NCBI RefSeq assembly: GCF_004116265.1
Contig: NZ_QOUX01000046.1
Span: forward strand, 186,001 to 250,000
Direction: 5' to 3'
DNA length: 64,000 bases
From: Anaerobacillus alkaliphilus
Lineage (GTDB): Bacteria; Bacillota; Bacilli; Bacillales; Anaerobacillaceae
Program-made: the position numbers and the translations under genes
The notes under the pieces: generated by a model
Told to the model about the DNA's origin: nothing
What the model saw: only the letters and a program-made list of their open reading frames with translations
The model's database searches: none
Part shown: piece after piece, positions 46,212 to 56,832 of the stretch
Position numbering within the stretch: the first letter of the stretch is position 1
Layout of the letters: every line of letters begins with the position of its first letter

Positions 46212-47006
46212 CTAATCAAAAAATGGATGATCTTCATTAATCATAATCGGGAAAATAGATTTTGCAGCACCTGTCTTAGGGTCAACATCAATAATTACTC
46301 CGTTTAATTGCTCTCTACCCTGGGCTACTTCAAATCTTACAGGTAAGCTCGTTAAAAATTTATTAAGTACAGCACTCCGTTCCATTCCTAAGATCCCATC
46401 GTACGGTCCAGTCATTCCAACATCAGTCATGTATGCCGTCTTCCCAGGTAAAATACGATGATCTGCGGTTTGAACATGTGTATGTGTACCTATCACTGCT
46501 GTAACTTTACCGTCTAAATACCAGCCCATCGCTTGTTTCTCACTCGTAGCTTCTGCATGAAAATCAACAAAAATGATTGGTGTTCTTTTTTTAATTTTTG
46601 CAATTAATTCATCAGCCTTTTTAAAAGGACAATCTAACGGTGGTAAAAATGTTCTACCTTGGATATTAATGATCCCGATTTCCAACTGATTTACCTTGAT
46701 GATAATAAAACCGCTACCTGGTACTCCTTCAGGAAAATTTGCGGGTCTTACAAGATTAGGACAATGATCAATAACTTCAATTAGTTCTCGTTGATCCCAC
46801 GTATGATTTCCTAGCGTTACCGCCTGAACTCCCAAATCAAGGATTTGTTTATAGATCTTCTCAGTAATCCCTTTCCCTGATGCAGAGTTCTCTCCATTAA
46901 CAATTGTTACTGTTGGTTTAAACTTACTTTTAAGTTTTGGGATGTAGGTTGCTAACATTTCTCTTCCGGGAGAACCTACTACATCTCCAATAAACATTAT
47001 TCTCAT
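46212..47006 (-). CDS. ymdB: YmdB metallophosphoesterase (cyclic nucleotide phosphodiesterase)
   Basis: A 264-residue phosphoesterase: MRIMFIGDVVGSPGREML, NGENSASGKG, TLGNHTWD near 68, VDFHAEATSEKQAMGWYLDG (split) and GTHTHVQTAD near 180 give the two-metal site. YmdB cleaves 2',3'-cyclic nucleotides and affects motility and biofilm choice in Bacillus subtilis. Start chosen at 47006, after GAGGTG. It is downstream of rny as usual. Confidence 0.94.
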   Translation of the reverse strand: MRIMFIGDVVGSPGREMLATYIPKLKSKFKPTVTIVNGENSASGKGITEKIYKQILDLGVQAVTLGNHTWDQRELIEVIDHCPNLVRPANFPEGVPGSGFIIIKVNQLEIGIINIQGRTFLPPLDCPFKKADELIAKIKKRTPIIFVDFHAEATSEKQAMGWYLDGKVTAVIGTHTHVQTADHRILPGKTAYMTDVGMTGPYDGILGMERSAVLNKFLTSLPVRFEVAQGREQLNGVIIDVDPKTGAAKSIFPIMINEDHPFFD

Positions 47007-47167
47007 CTTTTCGCACCTCATTGTTTTTCTTATGTATATTCAGTTAAAACTAGCAACTAACTCTTAAGATAGTTTGCCCACAGGTAAGTCAATTCTTCAA
47101 TGAATGTAAAAGTCGCTGAAAAGATATCGCAACTTCTATAATCATTGAAGACATGCTTGTTTAGTAG

Positions 47168-47203
47168 AAAAAAATAAAGTGGCAAATGCCACTTTATTTT
47201 GCA
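47168..47203. terminator. Terminator after rny, overlapping its stop
   Basis: AAATAAAGTGGCA-AA-TGCCACTTTATTT is a perfect stem flanked by an A run, and includes the rny stop codon at 47194. Confidence 0.85.
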
Positions 47204-48762
47204 TACTCAACTGCTCTAGTTTCACGAATAACTGTTACCTTAATGTGACCAGGGTAGTCAAGCTCTTCTTCAATTTTCTTCGTGATGTCTCTTGCTAAGC
47301 GATAAGCTTCACTATCATCGATCATTTCAGGTTTTACCATGATACGAACTTCACGACCCGCTTGGATCGCATACGTTTTCTCAACACCGTCAAATGACTC
47401 AGATATTTCTTCTAGCTTTTCTAGACGACGAATATACGTCTCAAGAGTCTCACGTCTAGCTCCTGGGCGAGCCGCTGATAACGCATCTGCAGCTGCAACA
47501 AGGGATGCAATAATAGATGTTGCTTCTGTATCACCATGGTGAGAAGCAATACTATTAATGACAACTGGATGTTCCTTATACTTAGTTGCCAGTTCAACAC
47601 CGATTTCAACGTGACTTCCTTCAACTTCATGGTCAATCGCTTTTCCAATGTCGTGAAGAAGCCCTGCTCTTTTTGCCAGTTGAATATCTTCTCCTAATTC
47701 AGCAGCCATAATACCTGCTAATTGAGCAACCTCAATTGAGTGCTTAAGGACATTTTGTCCATAGCTTGTTCTAAACTTAAGTCGACCTAATATCTTAATA
47801 AGATCCGGATGCAACCCATGAATTCCGATTTCGAAAGTCGTTTGCTCACCGTAATCTCTAATCATTTCATCAACTTCGCGTCTAGATTTATCAACCATTT
47901 CCTCAATACGAGCAGGATGAATTCTTCCATCCTGAACTAACTTCTCAAGAGCAGTACGAGCTATTTCTCTTCTAATTGGGTCAAATCCAGATAAAATAAC
48001 TGCTTCAGGTGTATCATCAATAATAAGATCAATACCAGTTAACGTTTCTAAGGCACGAATGTTACGACCTTCTCGTCCAATAATTCTTCCTTTCATTTCA
48101 TCGTTTGGAAGAGTTACAACAGAGACTGTAGTCTCGGCTACGTGGTCTGCTGAACAGCGTTGAATCGCAAGTGACACGATTTCTTTTGCTTTCTTATCAG
48201 CTTCTTCTTTCGCCCTAGTAACTAATTCTTTAACCATTAATGCTGTTTCGTGAGTTAACTCGTCTTTCACGTCTTTCATAATGATTTCTCTAGCTTCTTC
48301 TCTAGTAAACCCAGAAATACGTTCAAGCTCAGCTTGCTGCTTTTGTAAGAGTTCCTCCACTTTGCTATTCATCTCTTCAATATGTCGTTGTTTTTTGGTG
48401 AGAGATTCCTCTCGTTTTTCTAATGATTCCTCTTTTTTATCTAAGGTTTCACTTTTGCGATCAAGGACCTCTTCTTTTTGAACCAAACGATTCTCTTGTT
48501 TTTGAATCTCATTTCTTCGTTCACGAACATCACGCTCTGCATCCTGACGTAATTTATGAATTTCATCTTTCCCCTCAAGGACAGCTTCCTTCTTTAGTCG
48601 ATCTGCTTCACGCTTACTTTCTTCAATAATTTGATTCGCTGCATGTTCTGCACTAGAAATCTTCGCTTCTGCAATGGATTTTCGAACAAGATATCCAACA
48701 ACTGCACTAATTGCTGACAAGACTAGCAAAATGAAGATGAACACGTAGATGTTAATTTCCAT
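47194..48762 (-). CDS. rny: Ribonuclease Y
   Basis: A 522-residue endoribonuclease: N-terminal membrane helix (residues 4-24), a long coiled coil (30-200), a KH domain with [15 protein letters not shown] near 216, and an HD domain with [12 protein letters not shown] near 365. RNase Y starts mRNA decay at the membrane. Its partner RicA is encoded in the window. Confidence 0.97.
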   Translation of the reverse strand: MEINIYVFIFILLVLSAISAVVGYLVRKSIAEAKISSAEHAANQIIEESKREADRLKKEAVLEGKDEIHKLRQDAERDVRERRNEIQKQENRLVQKEEVLDRKSETLDKKEESLEKREESLTKKQRHIEEMNSKVEELLQKQQAELERISGFTREEAREIIMKDVKDELTHETALMVKELVTRAKEEADKKAKEIVSLAIQRCSADHVAETTVSVVTLPNDEMKGRIIGREGRNIRALETLTGIDLIIDDTPEAVILSGFDPIRREIARTALEKLVQDGRIHPARIEEMVDKSRREVDEMIRDYGEQTTFEIGIHGLHPDLIKILGRLKFRTSYGQNVLKHSIEVAQLAGIMAAELGEDIQLAKRAGLLHDIGKAIDHEVEGSHVEIGVELATKYKEHPVVINSIASHHGDTEATSIIASLVAAADALSAARPGARRETLETYIRRLEKLEEISESFDGVEKTYAIQAGREVRIMVKPEMIDDSEAYRLARDITKKIEEELDYPGHIKVTVIRETRAVEYAK

Positions 48763-48994
48763 ACTTTCACCTCCCCTTGCTATCTAATTGTTGGTTTTTC
48801 ATCAGTACATTATTTCATTTCGTATTAGGTGTGCACATCCAGCACAGGTTACTTTTCTTATAAACATAAAAAAAATAGCCAATAGTAAATGCGGGTATTC
48901 TACATAATTGTATAATTGCATACTGTTATTGTCAAGCTTTGTCAATATAACTTGGTTCTAAACCTAAGAAACCAAAAAAACTTACATAAACTTG

Positions 48995-49049
48995 TACAAA
49001 AAAGAATGACCGTTAAATTCACACCGAGCGAATTCAAAGGTCATTCTTA
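48995..49049 (-). terminator. Terminator after recA
   Basis: AAGAATGACC/GGTCATTCTT stem, enclosing an inner GAATTC/GAATT pairing, followed by TTTTTTG on the minus strand. Confidence 0.8.
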
Positions 49050-49056
49050 AACCGTC

Positions 49057-50106
49057 TTATTTTAAATCTAACGGTAAGTCAGCAAATTCATCCTCTGTTG
49101 GAAGATCAACTTTAATCTCCCCATTAAGTCCATAGTGTTCACGGATTTTAAGTTCAATTGCATCAGTAATGTCAGGGTTTTCCTTCAAAAATTGCTTTGC
49201 ATTTTCACGACCTTGACCTAAGCGCTCCTCATTATACGAGTACCACGCACCACTTTTAAGAACAATATCTAAGTCAGAACCAATATCTATGAGCGAACCT
49301 TCACGGGAAATACCTTCTCCATACATGATATCTACTTCTGCTTGCTTAAATGGTGGAGCAACCTTGTTCTTTACAACCTTAATTTTTGTCTTGTTACCAA
49401 CCATATCGTTACCTTGCTTTAACACTTCTGCACGACGTACCTCTAAACGAACAGAAGAATAGAATTTAAGTGCGCGACCACCTGGTGTTGTTTCAGGATT
49501 CCCGAACATAACTCCAACTTTTTCACGAATTTGGTTAATAAAGATTGCGATGGTTTTGGATTTATTGATAGCCCCTGAAAGCTTTCTTAATGCCTGTGAC
49601 ATTAAACGAGCTTGAAGACCAATGTGGCTATCTCCCATTTCTCCTTCAATCTCAGCTTTTGGAACAAGAGCAGCTACAGAGTCAATTACAAGAATATCAA
49701 CTGCACCACTACGTACTAATGCTTCAGCAATTTCTAACGCTTGTTCACCAGTATCTGGTTGCGAAAGAAGTAACTCGTCAATATTTACCCCTAAGTTTTT
49801 AGCATAAATTGGATCAAGTGCGTGCTCAGCATCAATAAATGCTGCTTGTCCACCTTTACGTTGTACTTCAGCAATCGCATGAAGCGCAACTGTTGTTTTA
49901 CCAGAAGATTCTGGTCCGTAAATTTCAATAATTCTTCCTTTTGGATATCCCCCTACGCCTAAAGCAATATCTACAGCTAATGAACCACTTGATATTGTAG
50001 AAACTCTTTGTTCAGCTTGTTCCCCAAGTTTCATGATCGAACCTTTTCCAAACTGTTTTTCAATCTGGCGTAACGCCATCTCTAATGCTGCTTTACGATC
50101 TCCCAT
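49057..50106 (-). CDS. recA: Recombinase RecA
   Basis: A 349-residue RecA: Walker A GPESSGKT near 66, Walker [12 protein letters not shown] near 140, L2 loop with [20 protein letters not shown] (split), and an acidic C-terminal tail. It drives strand exchange and, as a filament, LexA self-cleavage. A consensus promoter and a LexA box lie upstream. Confidence 0.98.
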   Translation of the reverse strand: MGDRKAALEMALRQIEKQFGKGSIMKLGEQAEQRVSTISSGSLAVDIALGVGGYPKGRIIEIYGPESSGKTTVALHAIAEVQRKGGQAAFIDAEHALDPIYAKNLGVNIDELLLSQPDTGEQALEIAEALVRSGAVDILVIDSVAALVPKAEIEGEMGDSHIGLQARLMSQALRKLSGAINKSKTIAIFINQIREKVGVMFGNPETTPGGRALKFYSSVRLEVRRAEVLKQGNDMVGNKTKIKVVKNKVAPPFKQAEVDIMYGEGISREGSLIDIGSDLDIVLKSGAWYSYNEERLGQGRENAKQFLKENPDITDAIELKIREHYGLNGEIKVDLPTEDEFADLPLDLK

Positions 50107-50182
50107 TGTTTCATCTCTCCTTATTTATATATGTAACTTTACTAGTGTTTAATTTTTCATTGATGTAAAATCCCATATCAAT

Positions 50183-50211
50183 ATCATAACTTGTTTTTTG
50201 AGATTTGCCAA
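50183..50211 (-). promoter_or_regulatory. recA sigma-A promoter
   Basis: Minus-strand TTGGCA (50206-50211) and TATGAT (50183-50188) with a 17-base spacer, 80 bases before the recA start. Confidence 0.8.
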
Positions 50212-50220
50212 TAGTTTTTC

Positions 50221-50234
50221 CGAACATTTATTCG
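50221..50234. promoter_or_regulatory. LexA box upstream of recA
   Basis: CGAACATTTATTCG matches CGAAC-N4-GTTCG with one change. It lies just upstream of the -35. Confidence 0.8.
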
Positions 50235-50254
50235 TCTTTTTTCTGGAAATGAAA

Positions 50255-50350
50255 AAGAGACTAGTTCCCTTATAGCATAGTGCAAATTGAAGAGAAAAGA
50301 CAAATTATTTGTCTCCAATTGCACCTACCATACTATGGAAGCTAGCCTCT
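50255..50350 (-). terminator. Long structured terminator after the DEAD-box helicase gene
   Basis: Nested pairings: outer AGAGGCTAG/CTAGTCTCT, middle GTGCAATTG/CAATTTGCAC plus ATAGT/ACTAT, and inner AGACAAA/TTTGTCT. It ends in TTTTTC on the minus strand and separates the cinA-helicase unit from the recA promoter. Confidence 0.65.
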
Positions 50351-50364
50351 AATTACTTAGGCAG

Positions 50365-51951
50365 TTAAACCTTCTTTTCTCGTTTCGGTCTTGGTTTTGC
50401 TGGTTCTAAATTGACACGAGCCCCATTTAATCTTGAATAGCGTAATGCTTCATAAAGGAAAGGTGCACTGTCTTCTGGAACTTCGATAAATGTAAAGTTT
50501 TCAAAGATATCAATTCGACCAATTGACTTAGCTGGAATTCCCACTAGTTCTGAAACCTCATCAATGACAATTTTAGGTGTTAGTTGGACATTCCTACCAA
50601 CATTGATAAAGAAACGAACCATTCCTTTAGCGGCACCCGTATCACCAAAGTTATAGCTGTCGTCTTCAACAGTAAATTCACGGTGGAAGGCAATTTTCAT
50701 TAAGGCAGCAGTTATTTTTTCTGGTGGATAGTCACTAAGCAATTCGTTTACTACCGAATCAAAAAGTGTCAGTTCTTCACCTTCTTCTATTATTGAAACA
50801 ATTTGTTGCTTCCAAGACTCTTGCTGCTTTTCAACAACATCCTCTATTGTCGGAATTTCTTGAGACGGAATGGACATTTTTATCTCGGACTCAATGGAAC
50901 GTAAATGCTTCATTTCTCTTGGCGTTACAAGGGTTAATGCTAATCCTTTTCTTCCAGCGCGACCTGTACGTCCAATTCTATGAACATAACTCTCCGGGTC
51001 TTGTGGAATATCATAATTAATTACATGTGTAACGTTGTCAACGTCAATCCCTCTAGCTGCTACATCTGTTGCAATTAAAAATTCGATTGTAGAGTCGCGG
51101 AATTTCTTCATAACACTGTCACGTTGCATTTGCGTTAAATCTCCATGAAGACCATCAGCCATATACCCTCTTGCTTGAAGGGCTTCAGTCAGTTCTGCAA
51201 CACCTTTTTTGGTACGGCAAAATAAAATTCCTAAATCAATTTCTTCACTATCAATAATACGGCATAACGAATCTAACTTATTTTTTTCTAATACTTTAAA
51301 GTATACCTGGTCGATGGAAGGAGCTGTTACTTCACCTTTATTTATTGAAACAACTTTTGGCTGCTTCATATATTTACGAGATAGCTTCATAATTTCCTGT
51401 GGCATCGTTGCTGAGAAAAGAAGCGTTTGTCGCTCTGAGCTTACCTCTTTTAAAATGGATTCAATGTCCTCAACAAATCCCATGTCTAACATTTCATCAG
51501 CTTCATCTAAAACAACCGTATGAACCTTGTCTAATTTCAATGTTTTTCTTCTCAGATGATCCAAAACACGTCCAGGTGTTCCGATAATGACATGAACACC
51601 TTGCTTCAAGGCACGAATTTGATGACCTATTGACTGGCCACCGTAAATTGGTAGCGTACGTGTACGCTTAAATTTTGATAGTTTTTGCAATTCGCCCGCG
51701 ACTTGAATCGCTAACTCACGTGTAGGAGTTAAAATAATTGATTGGACATATGGTGCATTAGATACTTTATCGAGAAGAGGAATTCCAAATGCGGCTGTTT
51801 TTCCAGTTCCTGTTTGCGCTTGCCCTATAACATCTCCACCTTCAAGAATAACAGGGATCACTTTTTCTTGTATTGGTGACGGAGCTTCAAAGCCCATCTC
51901 TTTTATTGCTTTTTTTATTTCATTTGAAATTTGAAAATCATCAAAGTACAT
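50365..51951 (-). CDS. DEAD-box RNA helicase with DbpA-type C-terminal domain
   Basis: A 528-residue helicase: Q motif [13 protein letters not shown], motif I AQTGTGKT, Ia PTRELAIQ, motif [30 protein letters not shown] and [12 protein letters not shown]. The region after about residue 450 ([29 protein letters not shown].. split) fits the DbpA/CsdA RNA-binding domain. It probably remodels rRNA or mRNA, perhaps in the cold. The start at 51951 has AAGGTGG upstream. It overlaps the cinA end by 11 bases, so it is translated with cinA. In Bacillus subtilis cinA and recA are adjacent without it. Confidence 0.88.
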   Translation of the reverse strand: MYFDDFQISNEIKKAIKEMGFEAPSPIQEKVIPVILEGGDVIGQAQTGTGKTAAFGIPLLDKVSNAPYVQSIILTPTRELAIQVAGELQKLSKFKRTRTLPIYGGQSIGHQIRALKQGVHVIIGTPGRVLDHLRRKTLKLDKVHTVVLDEADEMLDMGFVEDIESILKEVSSERQTLLFSATMPQEIMKLSRKYMKQPKVVSINKGEVTAPSIDQVYFKVLEKNKLDSLCRIIDSEEIDLGILFCRTKKGVAELTEALQARGYMADGLHGDLTQMQRDSVMKKFRDSTIEFLIATDVAARGIDVDNVTHVINYDIPQDPESYVHRIGRTGRAGRKGLALTLVTPREMKHLRSIESEIKMSIPSQEIPTIEDVVEKQQESWKQQIVSIIEEGEELTLFDSVVNELLSDYPPEKITAALMKIAFHREFTVEDDSYNFGDTGAAKGMVRFFINVGRNVQLTPKIVIDEVSELVGIPAKSIGRIDIFENFTFIEVPEDSAPFLYEALRYSRLNGARVNLEPAKPRPKREKKV

Positions 51952-53200
51952 TTTTTTTGCCACCTTTTTGTAATTGTTTCAACAGACAATACAAGCCATA
52001 CTTTACTGAGCGGCTTTGTATTTGTTCCCTTGTACCAGCAAGGTTGATTGGATAACTAATTGTCTCTTCGCCAAGTTTTGCAACTGCGATAAAAACAGTC
52101 CCAACCTCTTTGTCTTCTATTTTGGTTGGACCAGCTACCCCAGTAAAACTTATTCCAAAATCGGCTTTTAAAAGAGACCTTACGTTTTCAGCGAGATACT
52201 TGGCACATTGTTCACTTACTGCGCCGAACTGTTCAATCACTTCATTTGGCACTTCGAGGAGAGACTGTTTTACATCATTACTGTAGCAGGTTACTCCACC
52301 TTTAAAAATACTCGAAACACCAGGATGAGCTGTAATTTCACTCGAAAATAACCCACCAGTAATACTCTCAGCTGCAGCAACACTTAAACTTTGGTCATTA
52401 AGCATAGTGATTAGTTCTTTCGTTAATGAAGTATCATCATAGCCGTAGAAATAAGCCCCTACTCTTGCTAAAATTAAGTTTTCTAATTCATCTAGTAATT
52501 GTAACCCTACTGCTTTACTCTGATGTTTAACCGTTAGACGTATGGTCACTTCCCCATCCTTTGCTAAAGGTGCAATGGTTGGATTGGTTTGGGCTTCTAT
52601 TAAATCTAGAAGTTCTGTTTCAAGCTGCGACTCACCTATTCCATAAAAATTTAAAACTCTTGAGATGATTTGTGTTGATTCTTCAAGATTGGAAAAAAGA
52701 TACGGAAGTCCATATGTCGTAAACATCGGTTGCATTTCTTTTGGAGGTCCAGGTAAAAGCAAATAATGGATACCACTATCAAGAAAAGCCATACCTGGAG
52801 CCATTCCTTGGTCATTAGGCAGAATATGAGATCCTTCTATGACCAACGCTTGTTTACGGTTGTTCTCAGTCATCACACGGTTTCTCCGTTGAAAATATGA
52901 CTCGATACTTCTTTCTGCCTCTTTATCAATCACAAGAGAACGCCCGACTAACTTGGCGAGAGTTTCTTTTGTAAGATCGTCTTTCGTAGGACCAAGTCCA
53001 CCAGTAAAAATAATTAAATCCGATCTTTTTTTCGCATGCTCCACTGCATCTACTAGACGGACGCTGTTATCGCCAACAACCGTATGGTAATAAACATTCA
53101 CGCCGATATTGGCCAGTTGCTTTGAAATAAATTGAGCATTTGTATTTGTAATTTGCCCAAGTAAAAGCTCTGATCCTATAGCAATAATCTCTGCATTCAC
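51941..53200 (-). CDS. cinA: Competence/damage-inducible protein CinA
   Basis: A 419-residue protein: an N-terminal MoaB-like/COG1058 domain ([32 protein letters not shown]) and a C-terminal nicotinamide-nucleotide amidase domain ([29 protein letters not shown]). It recycles pyridine nucleotides; its role in competence is unclear. It starts at GTG with AGGAGG upstream. Confidence 0.95.
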   Translation of the reverse strand: MNAEIIAIGSELLLGQITNTNAQFISKQLANIGVNVYYHTVVGDNSVRLVDAVEHAKKRSDLIIFTGGLGPTKDDLTKETLAKLVGRSLVIDKEAERSIESYFQRRNRVMTENNRKQALVIEGSHILPNDQGMAPGMAFLDSGIHYLLLPGPPKEMQPMFTTYGLPYLFSNLEESTQIISRVLNFYGIGESQLETELLDLIEAQTNPTIAPLAKDGEVTIRLTVKHQSKAVGLQLLDELENLILARVGAYFYGYDDTSLTKELITMLNDQSLSVAAAESITGGLFSSEITAHPGVSSIFKGGVTCYSNDVKQSLLEVPNEVIEQFGAVSEQCAKYLAENVRSLLKADFGISFTGVAGPTKIEDKEVGTVFIAVAKLGEETISYPINLAGTREQIQSRSVKYGLYCLLKQLQKGGKKNVL

Positions 53201-53215
53201 AAGTACTACCTCCTG

Positions 53216-53794
53216 TTACTTTGATTTCAGGACAATGTGCTTATTTTTCACAAAGTAATCCCATCCTGAAACAATCGTTAAAATGGTTGCAATCCATACA
53301 GTAATTGTCGCAAAAGGAATACCAACAATTTCAAAAGGCATATTGTGAAGCATTAAGGCAGAAACAGCAATAATTTGAAATACTGTTTTCCATTTCCCTA
53401 AATTACTAGCAGCAATCACTTGTCCATCGGCTGCAGCAACAAGACGGATTCCTGTTACGGCAAATTCCCTACTGATGATCAGAATGGCAATCCAAGCTGG
53501 TAATAACATTAGTTCCACTAGAGATATTAATGCAGCAGTCATTAATAGTTTATCAGCCAATGGATCGATAAACTTCCCAAAATTCGTTACTAAGTTATAC
53601 TTTCTAGCGTAATAGCCATCTAGCCAATCTGTACTAGCGGCGAGTATAAAAAGTAAAGCCCCTACTAAATGCGATACTGGTAAATGATGACCTGCAATAG
53701 TTAAAATTCCTAAATCAATTGGAGCTAGTAAAAAAATCATAAATAGGGGAATGAGAATAATTCTAGACATTGTAATTTTATTCGGTATGTTCAC
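53216..53794 (-). CDS. pgsA: CDP-diacylglycerol-glycerol-3-phosphate phosphatidyltransferase
   Basis: A 192-residue membrane enzyme with the CDP-alcohol phosphatidyltransferase motif DWLDGYYARKYNLVTNFGKFIDPLADK (DG..AR..G...D...D; split). It makes phosphatidylglycerol phosphate. I choose the GTG at 53794, which has GGGAGGG upstream and gives the usual N-terminus (NIPNKITMSRI); the longer reading is not conserved. Confidence 0.95.
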   Translation of the reverse strand: MNIPNKITMSRIILIPLFMIFLLAPIDLGILTIAGHHLPVSHLVGALLFILAASTDWLDGYYARKYNLVTNFGKFIDPLADKLLMTAALISLVELMLLPAWIAILIISREFAVTGIRLVAAADGQVIAASNLGKWKTVFQIIAVSALMLHNMPFEIVGIPFATITVWIATILTIVSGWDYFVKNKHIVLKSK

Positions 53795-53953
53795 AAATAC
53801 CCTCCCTATAATTGAAGTACAAACGCCAAACTCCATTTGCTACTGGCCCCCTCTTGAGAGGGACACTCTCAATAATAGCCAATAATAAACGAGGAAAAAA
53901 AGTTCTACTTGAGCTAGGCGTTTGCACGATCAGTTTTTTTGTAGATTATGTAG

Positions 53954-54448
53954 TTATCTCATGTTAACAAATTGTACCGGAAAATCTAAATCTAATTCCT
54001 TTATTAATTGTATCACCGCTTGTAGATCGTCGATACTTTTTGCAGTTACTCTCACTTGATCACCTTGAATTTGTACTTTTACTTTTAGCTTTGAGTCTCG
54101 AATGGCAACAGTTATTTTTTTTGCACGTTCAGAGCTAATTCCAGCCACCAAGGAGATAACTTGTCTAACCGTACCACCAGATGCCTTTTCAATTTTGCCG
54201 AATTCCATCACCTTTTGCGATAAGCCTCTTTTAATAAATTTCATTTGAAGAATATCAATGACACTTTCCAATTTATAATCATCGTCAGAAATAATTGTAA
54301 TTTGTTCATCACCTGTACGTTCAATCGAACTTTTAGAGCCCTTAAAGTCGTACCTAGTACCAATTTCCTTAACAGCCTGAACAATTGCATTATCGACTTC
54401 TTGCATATTTACTTCTGAAACAATGTCAAAAGAATGCTCTTTTGCCAT
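53954..54448 (-). CDS. YajQ/YitK family nucleotide-binding protein
   Basis: A 164-residue DUF520 protein: [52 protein letters not shown] and the end VQFVNMR. Relatives bind nucleotides such as cyclic di-GMP and may bind RNA. It lies between rodZ and pgsA, where Bacillus subtilis has no such gene. The start at 54448 has AAAGGATGATG upstream. Confidence 0.9.
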   Translation of the reverse strand: MAKEHSFDIVSEVNMQEVDNAIVQAVKEIGTRYDFKGSKSSIERTGDEQITIISDDDYKLESVIDILQMKFIKRGLSQKVMEFGKIEKASGGTVRQVISLVAGISSERAKKITVAIRDSKLKVKVQIQGDQVRVTAKSIDDLQAVIQLIKELDLDFPVQFVNMR

Positions 54449-54557
54449 AATCATCATCCTTTCATTAAACATAAGTATAATTTTAACACATTCATTAACC
54501 GATGTGTAATTTCAGCATTGTATAGTTTTAATATCTTATTGAGATTAGGTTGATACC

Positions 54558-54585
54558 ATAAAAAGAGCCATCTTAGTGATGACTC
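54558..54585 (-). terminator. Terminator after rodZ
   Basis: GAGTCATC/GATGGCTC stem followed by TTTTTAT on the minus strand. Confidence 0.65.
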
Positions 54586-54603
54586 AATTTACGTACGTAA
54601 CCT

Positions 54604-55467
54604 TTATTGCTCGACACCTTTTTGAAAATGGAATGTAACTTTTTGATGGACAATATCTTGAGGGAACTCAAATGGTTCATCATTAATAAAAAGTTGAACG
54701 TTATTTGAGGCTCCGAAGTTAAATTGAATTGTTTCCTCTTCTGTAAAATCGAAAGTTAATGTTTTTCCACCATCTACGTTGGAAGCATGAAATGTTTTGC
54801 CTTTACGATTATCAATCCCAATGTAACTTTTTCCTTGCAATTCAATTTTAAAAGCGAATTCACTAGCGTTAAAGATTTCATAAATTGTTTCATTACCTCT
54901 CGTTTCTAAAACCACTAATTCTTGTTCCGGTACTTCTTCTTCAATAACCTCTTCCACTTCTTCTTCTTCAGTCTCTTCAACTACTTCGGTTTCAGGAACA
55001 AGAGCCGTATTGTCCCGCCCTCCTTCAACCGGAGATGCTAGTTGATCCTTGGGAATTCCCTCGTCTACTGCAGAATTATCTTGAAGAAAATACCAAACTC
55101 CTACAAATATTGAGATTATAAAAACAACTGCTACAACTGAAGGAAGCAATGCTAAAAACCTTCGAGATTTTTTTGTACCAGTCGCCCTCCTACTCTGTAC
55201 TCTTGGAGGAATGTCTGCAACCTTTTTATTTGAGGCAGGGAGTTCATTTGCATGCTCTTCAAGTATCATTTCTGGATCCATACCTACTGCTTCTGCATAA
55301 CTTCTCACAAAGGCCCGTACATAAAACTGCCCTGGAAGCATCTCCAATTTTCCTTCTTCAATCGCCTGTAAGTAGCGTTTTTGAATTTTTGTTATGTTTT
55401 GAAGCTCATCTAAAGAAAGTTTCCTTTCTTCCCTTGCTGTTTTAAGTCGAAGTCCTAATTCTGACAA
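54604..55467 (-). CDS. rodZ: Cell-shape protein RodZ (YmfM)
   Basis: A 287-residue bitopic protein: an N-terminal Xre-like helix-turn-helix (MSELGLRLKTAREERKLSL... to MLPGQFYVRAFVRSYA), a basic juxtamembrane stretch, one membrane helix near 110-132, a very acidic linker (about 20 Glu in 60 residues) and a C-terminal DUF4115 beta domain. It links MreB to wall synthesis. I prefer the TTG at 55467 because AGGTG is well placed; a GTG three codons upstream is the alternative. Confidence 0.9.
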   Translation of the reverse strand: MSELGLRLKTAREERKLSLDELQNITKIQKRYLQAIEEGKLEMLPGQFYVRAFVRSYAEAVGMDPEMILEEHANELPASNKKVADIPPRVQSRRATGTKKSRRFLALLPSVVAVVFIISIFVGVWYFLQDNSAVDEGIPKDQLASPVEGGRDNTALVPETEVVEETEEEEVEEVIEEEVPEQELVVLETRGNETIYEIFNASEFAFKIELQGKSYIGIDNRKGKTFHASNVDGGKTLTFDFTEEETIQFNFGASNNVQLFINDEPFEFPQDIVHQKVTFHFQKGVEQ

Positions 55468-55485
55468 TGCTAACACCTACCAACT

Positions 55486-56259
55486 TTAACTAATATCAAA
55501 TGAAGAAAAACCTGGGTCTATAACTTCATAAGTGATTATTTCATCATGATTATTTCTTAACTCTATTATGTAATCAAAATCATCTAACGTATACTCCGTT
55601 TCTCTAACAAAAATATCAGGGTGTTCAATTACCTTTGTGGAACTTAATCTCATGATATCATTTACGAGCATCCGATGTTTTTCGGTAGCACGCATTGTTG
55701 TAACAATGCCGTCAATTATATAAATATTATTATCGGTTAATTCATCATCTGCTAACTGGCTACGAACTGTTTGCCTTAGTAATGTTGAGGAAATAAATGA
55801 CCATCGCTTATTCGCACATACACTAGCAGCTACAATCGACTCTGTTTTCCCAACCCTTGGCATTCCTCTAATTCCAATTAGTTTATGACCGTCTTTCTTA
55901 AACAGTTCTGCCATGAAATCAACAAGAATACCTAGTTCATCTCGGACAAAACGGAAAACCTTTTTCTCATCACTATCTCGTTCAATAAAATGACCATGCC
56001 TTACCGCTAATCGGTCCCGAAGCTTCGGCTCTCTAATTTTTGTAACTGAAATATTATCCATGGTGCTTAAAATCATTGTTAGTCGTTGGATTTGTTCATC
56101 ATCTTCACTACGAATTAACATCCCACGCCTCATATGATCAACACCATTAATTGTAACAATATTTATTGAAAGCATACCAAGAAGTGACGCAATGTCACCT
56201 AACAATCCAGGACGATTTTTATGAATTTGGTATTCTAAATACCATTCTTTCACAGACAT
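55486..56259 (-). CDS. ymfK: YmfK family protein (DUF3388)
   Basis: A 257-residue protein with an N-terminal ACT-like domain (YQIHKNRPGLLGDIASLLGML) and a second domain with a P-loop-like GMPRVGKTES near 131. The function is unknown. It lies between ymfJ and rodZ as in Bacillus subtilis, and is likely cotranscribed with rodZ (10-20 bases apart). Confidence 0.88.
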   Translation of the reverse strand: MSVKEWYLEYQIHKNRPGLLGDIASLLGMLSINIVTINGVDHMRRGMLIRSEDDEQIQRLTMILSTMDNISVTKIREPKLRDRLAVRHGHFIERDSDEKKVFRFVRDELGILVDFMAELFKKDGHKLIGIRGMPRVGKTESIVAASVCANKRWSFISSTLLRQTVRSQLADDELTDNNIYIIDGIVTTMRATEKHRMLVNDIMRLSSTKVIEHPDIFVRETEYTLDDFDYIIELRNNHDEIITYEVIDPGFSSFDIS

Positions 56260-56433
56260 ATTTCAACCCCTTCTAACATAATTATGTTAGTCTTATTGAA
56301 TGTTATTTACCTAGTTTTTCTAACAAAATTCCTCTTTTTTCTATCATAATTCATTTTTTTTGTGAATGAAAGTGATTTATAGAATAATTATGATACAAAA
56401 TTATTATTTCACTCTATTGTGTATAGTTATCGA

Positions 56434-56464
56434 AAAAAACAGGTGTTGCCTAAGCAACACCCAA
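56434..56464 (-). terminator. Terminator after ymfJ
   Basis: GGTGTTGC-TTAG-GCAACACC stem followed by seven T on the minus strand. Confidence 0.85.
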
Positions 56465-56472
56465 AAGCTTTA

Positions 56473-56733
56473 TTACATACCTTGATTGTTATTTTTAACC
56501 AACTTAACCATCATATTTGCAATTGCATGTTGTTCCTCTTCAGAAGCAACATTCCATAGGTCTCTTAACACACGCTCTTGTTCGTTTTTAGGATCAACCT
56601 GTTGTGCTAAGTACTCCCCAACCTGGTAAGCTACGTCGTTAACTACTTGTTGGTTCATACCTTCTTGTTCAGCTTGCTGTAAACGGTCGCCTAAAAAACC
56701 TTTCCATTGTTCCCAATTATCTAATACAGACAT
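56473..56733 (-). CDS. ymfJ: YmfJ (DUF3243)
   Basis: An 86-residue helical protein starting MSVLDNWEQWKGFLGDRLQQA with ERVLRDLWNVASEEEQHAIANMMVKLV, the DUF3243 pattern. The function is unknown. Ribosome site AAGGAGGGA. Confidence 0.9.
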   Translation of the reverse strand: MSVLDNWEQWKGFLGDRLQQAEQEGMNQQVVNDVAYQVGEYLAQQVDPKNEQERVLRDLWNVASEEEQHAIANMMVKLVKNNNQGM

Positions 56734-56832
56734 TGTTGTCCCTCCTTGTAATGTACTTCGAAGTTATTTTGTCAAAACTAAGACTAAAATATACGAAGGA
56801 ACAACAATTTCACCTTTTGTTCAAAAATTAGT

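Noticed and set aside
53849-53862. CCCTCTTGAGAGGG palindrome upstream of pgsA
   Set aside because: Short, without T tract and not at a clear promoter position; no role can be assigned.
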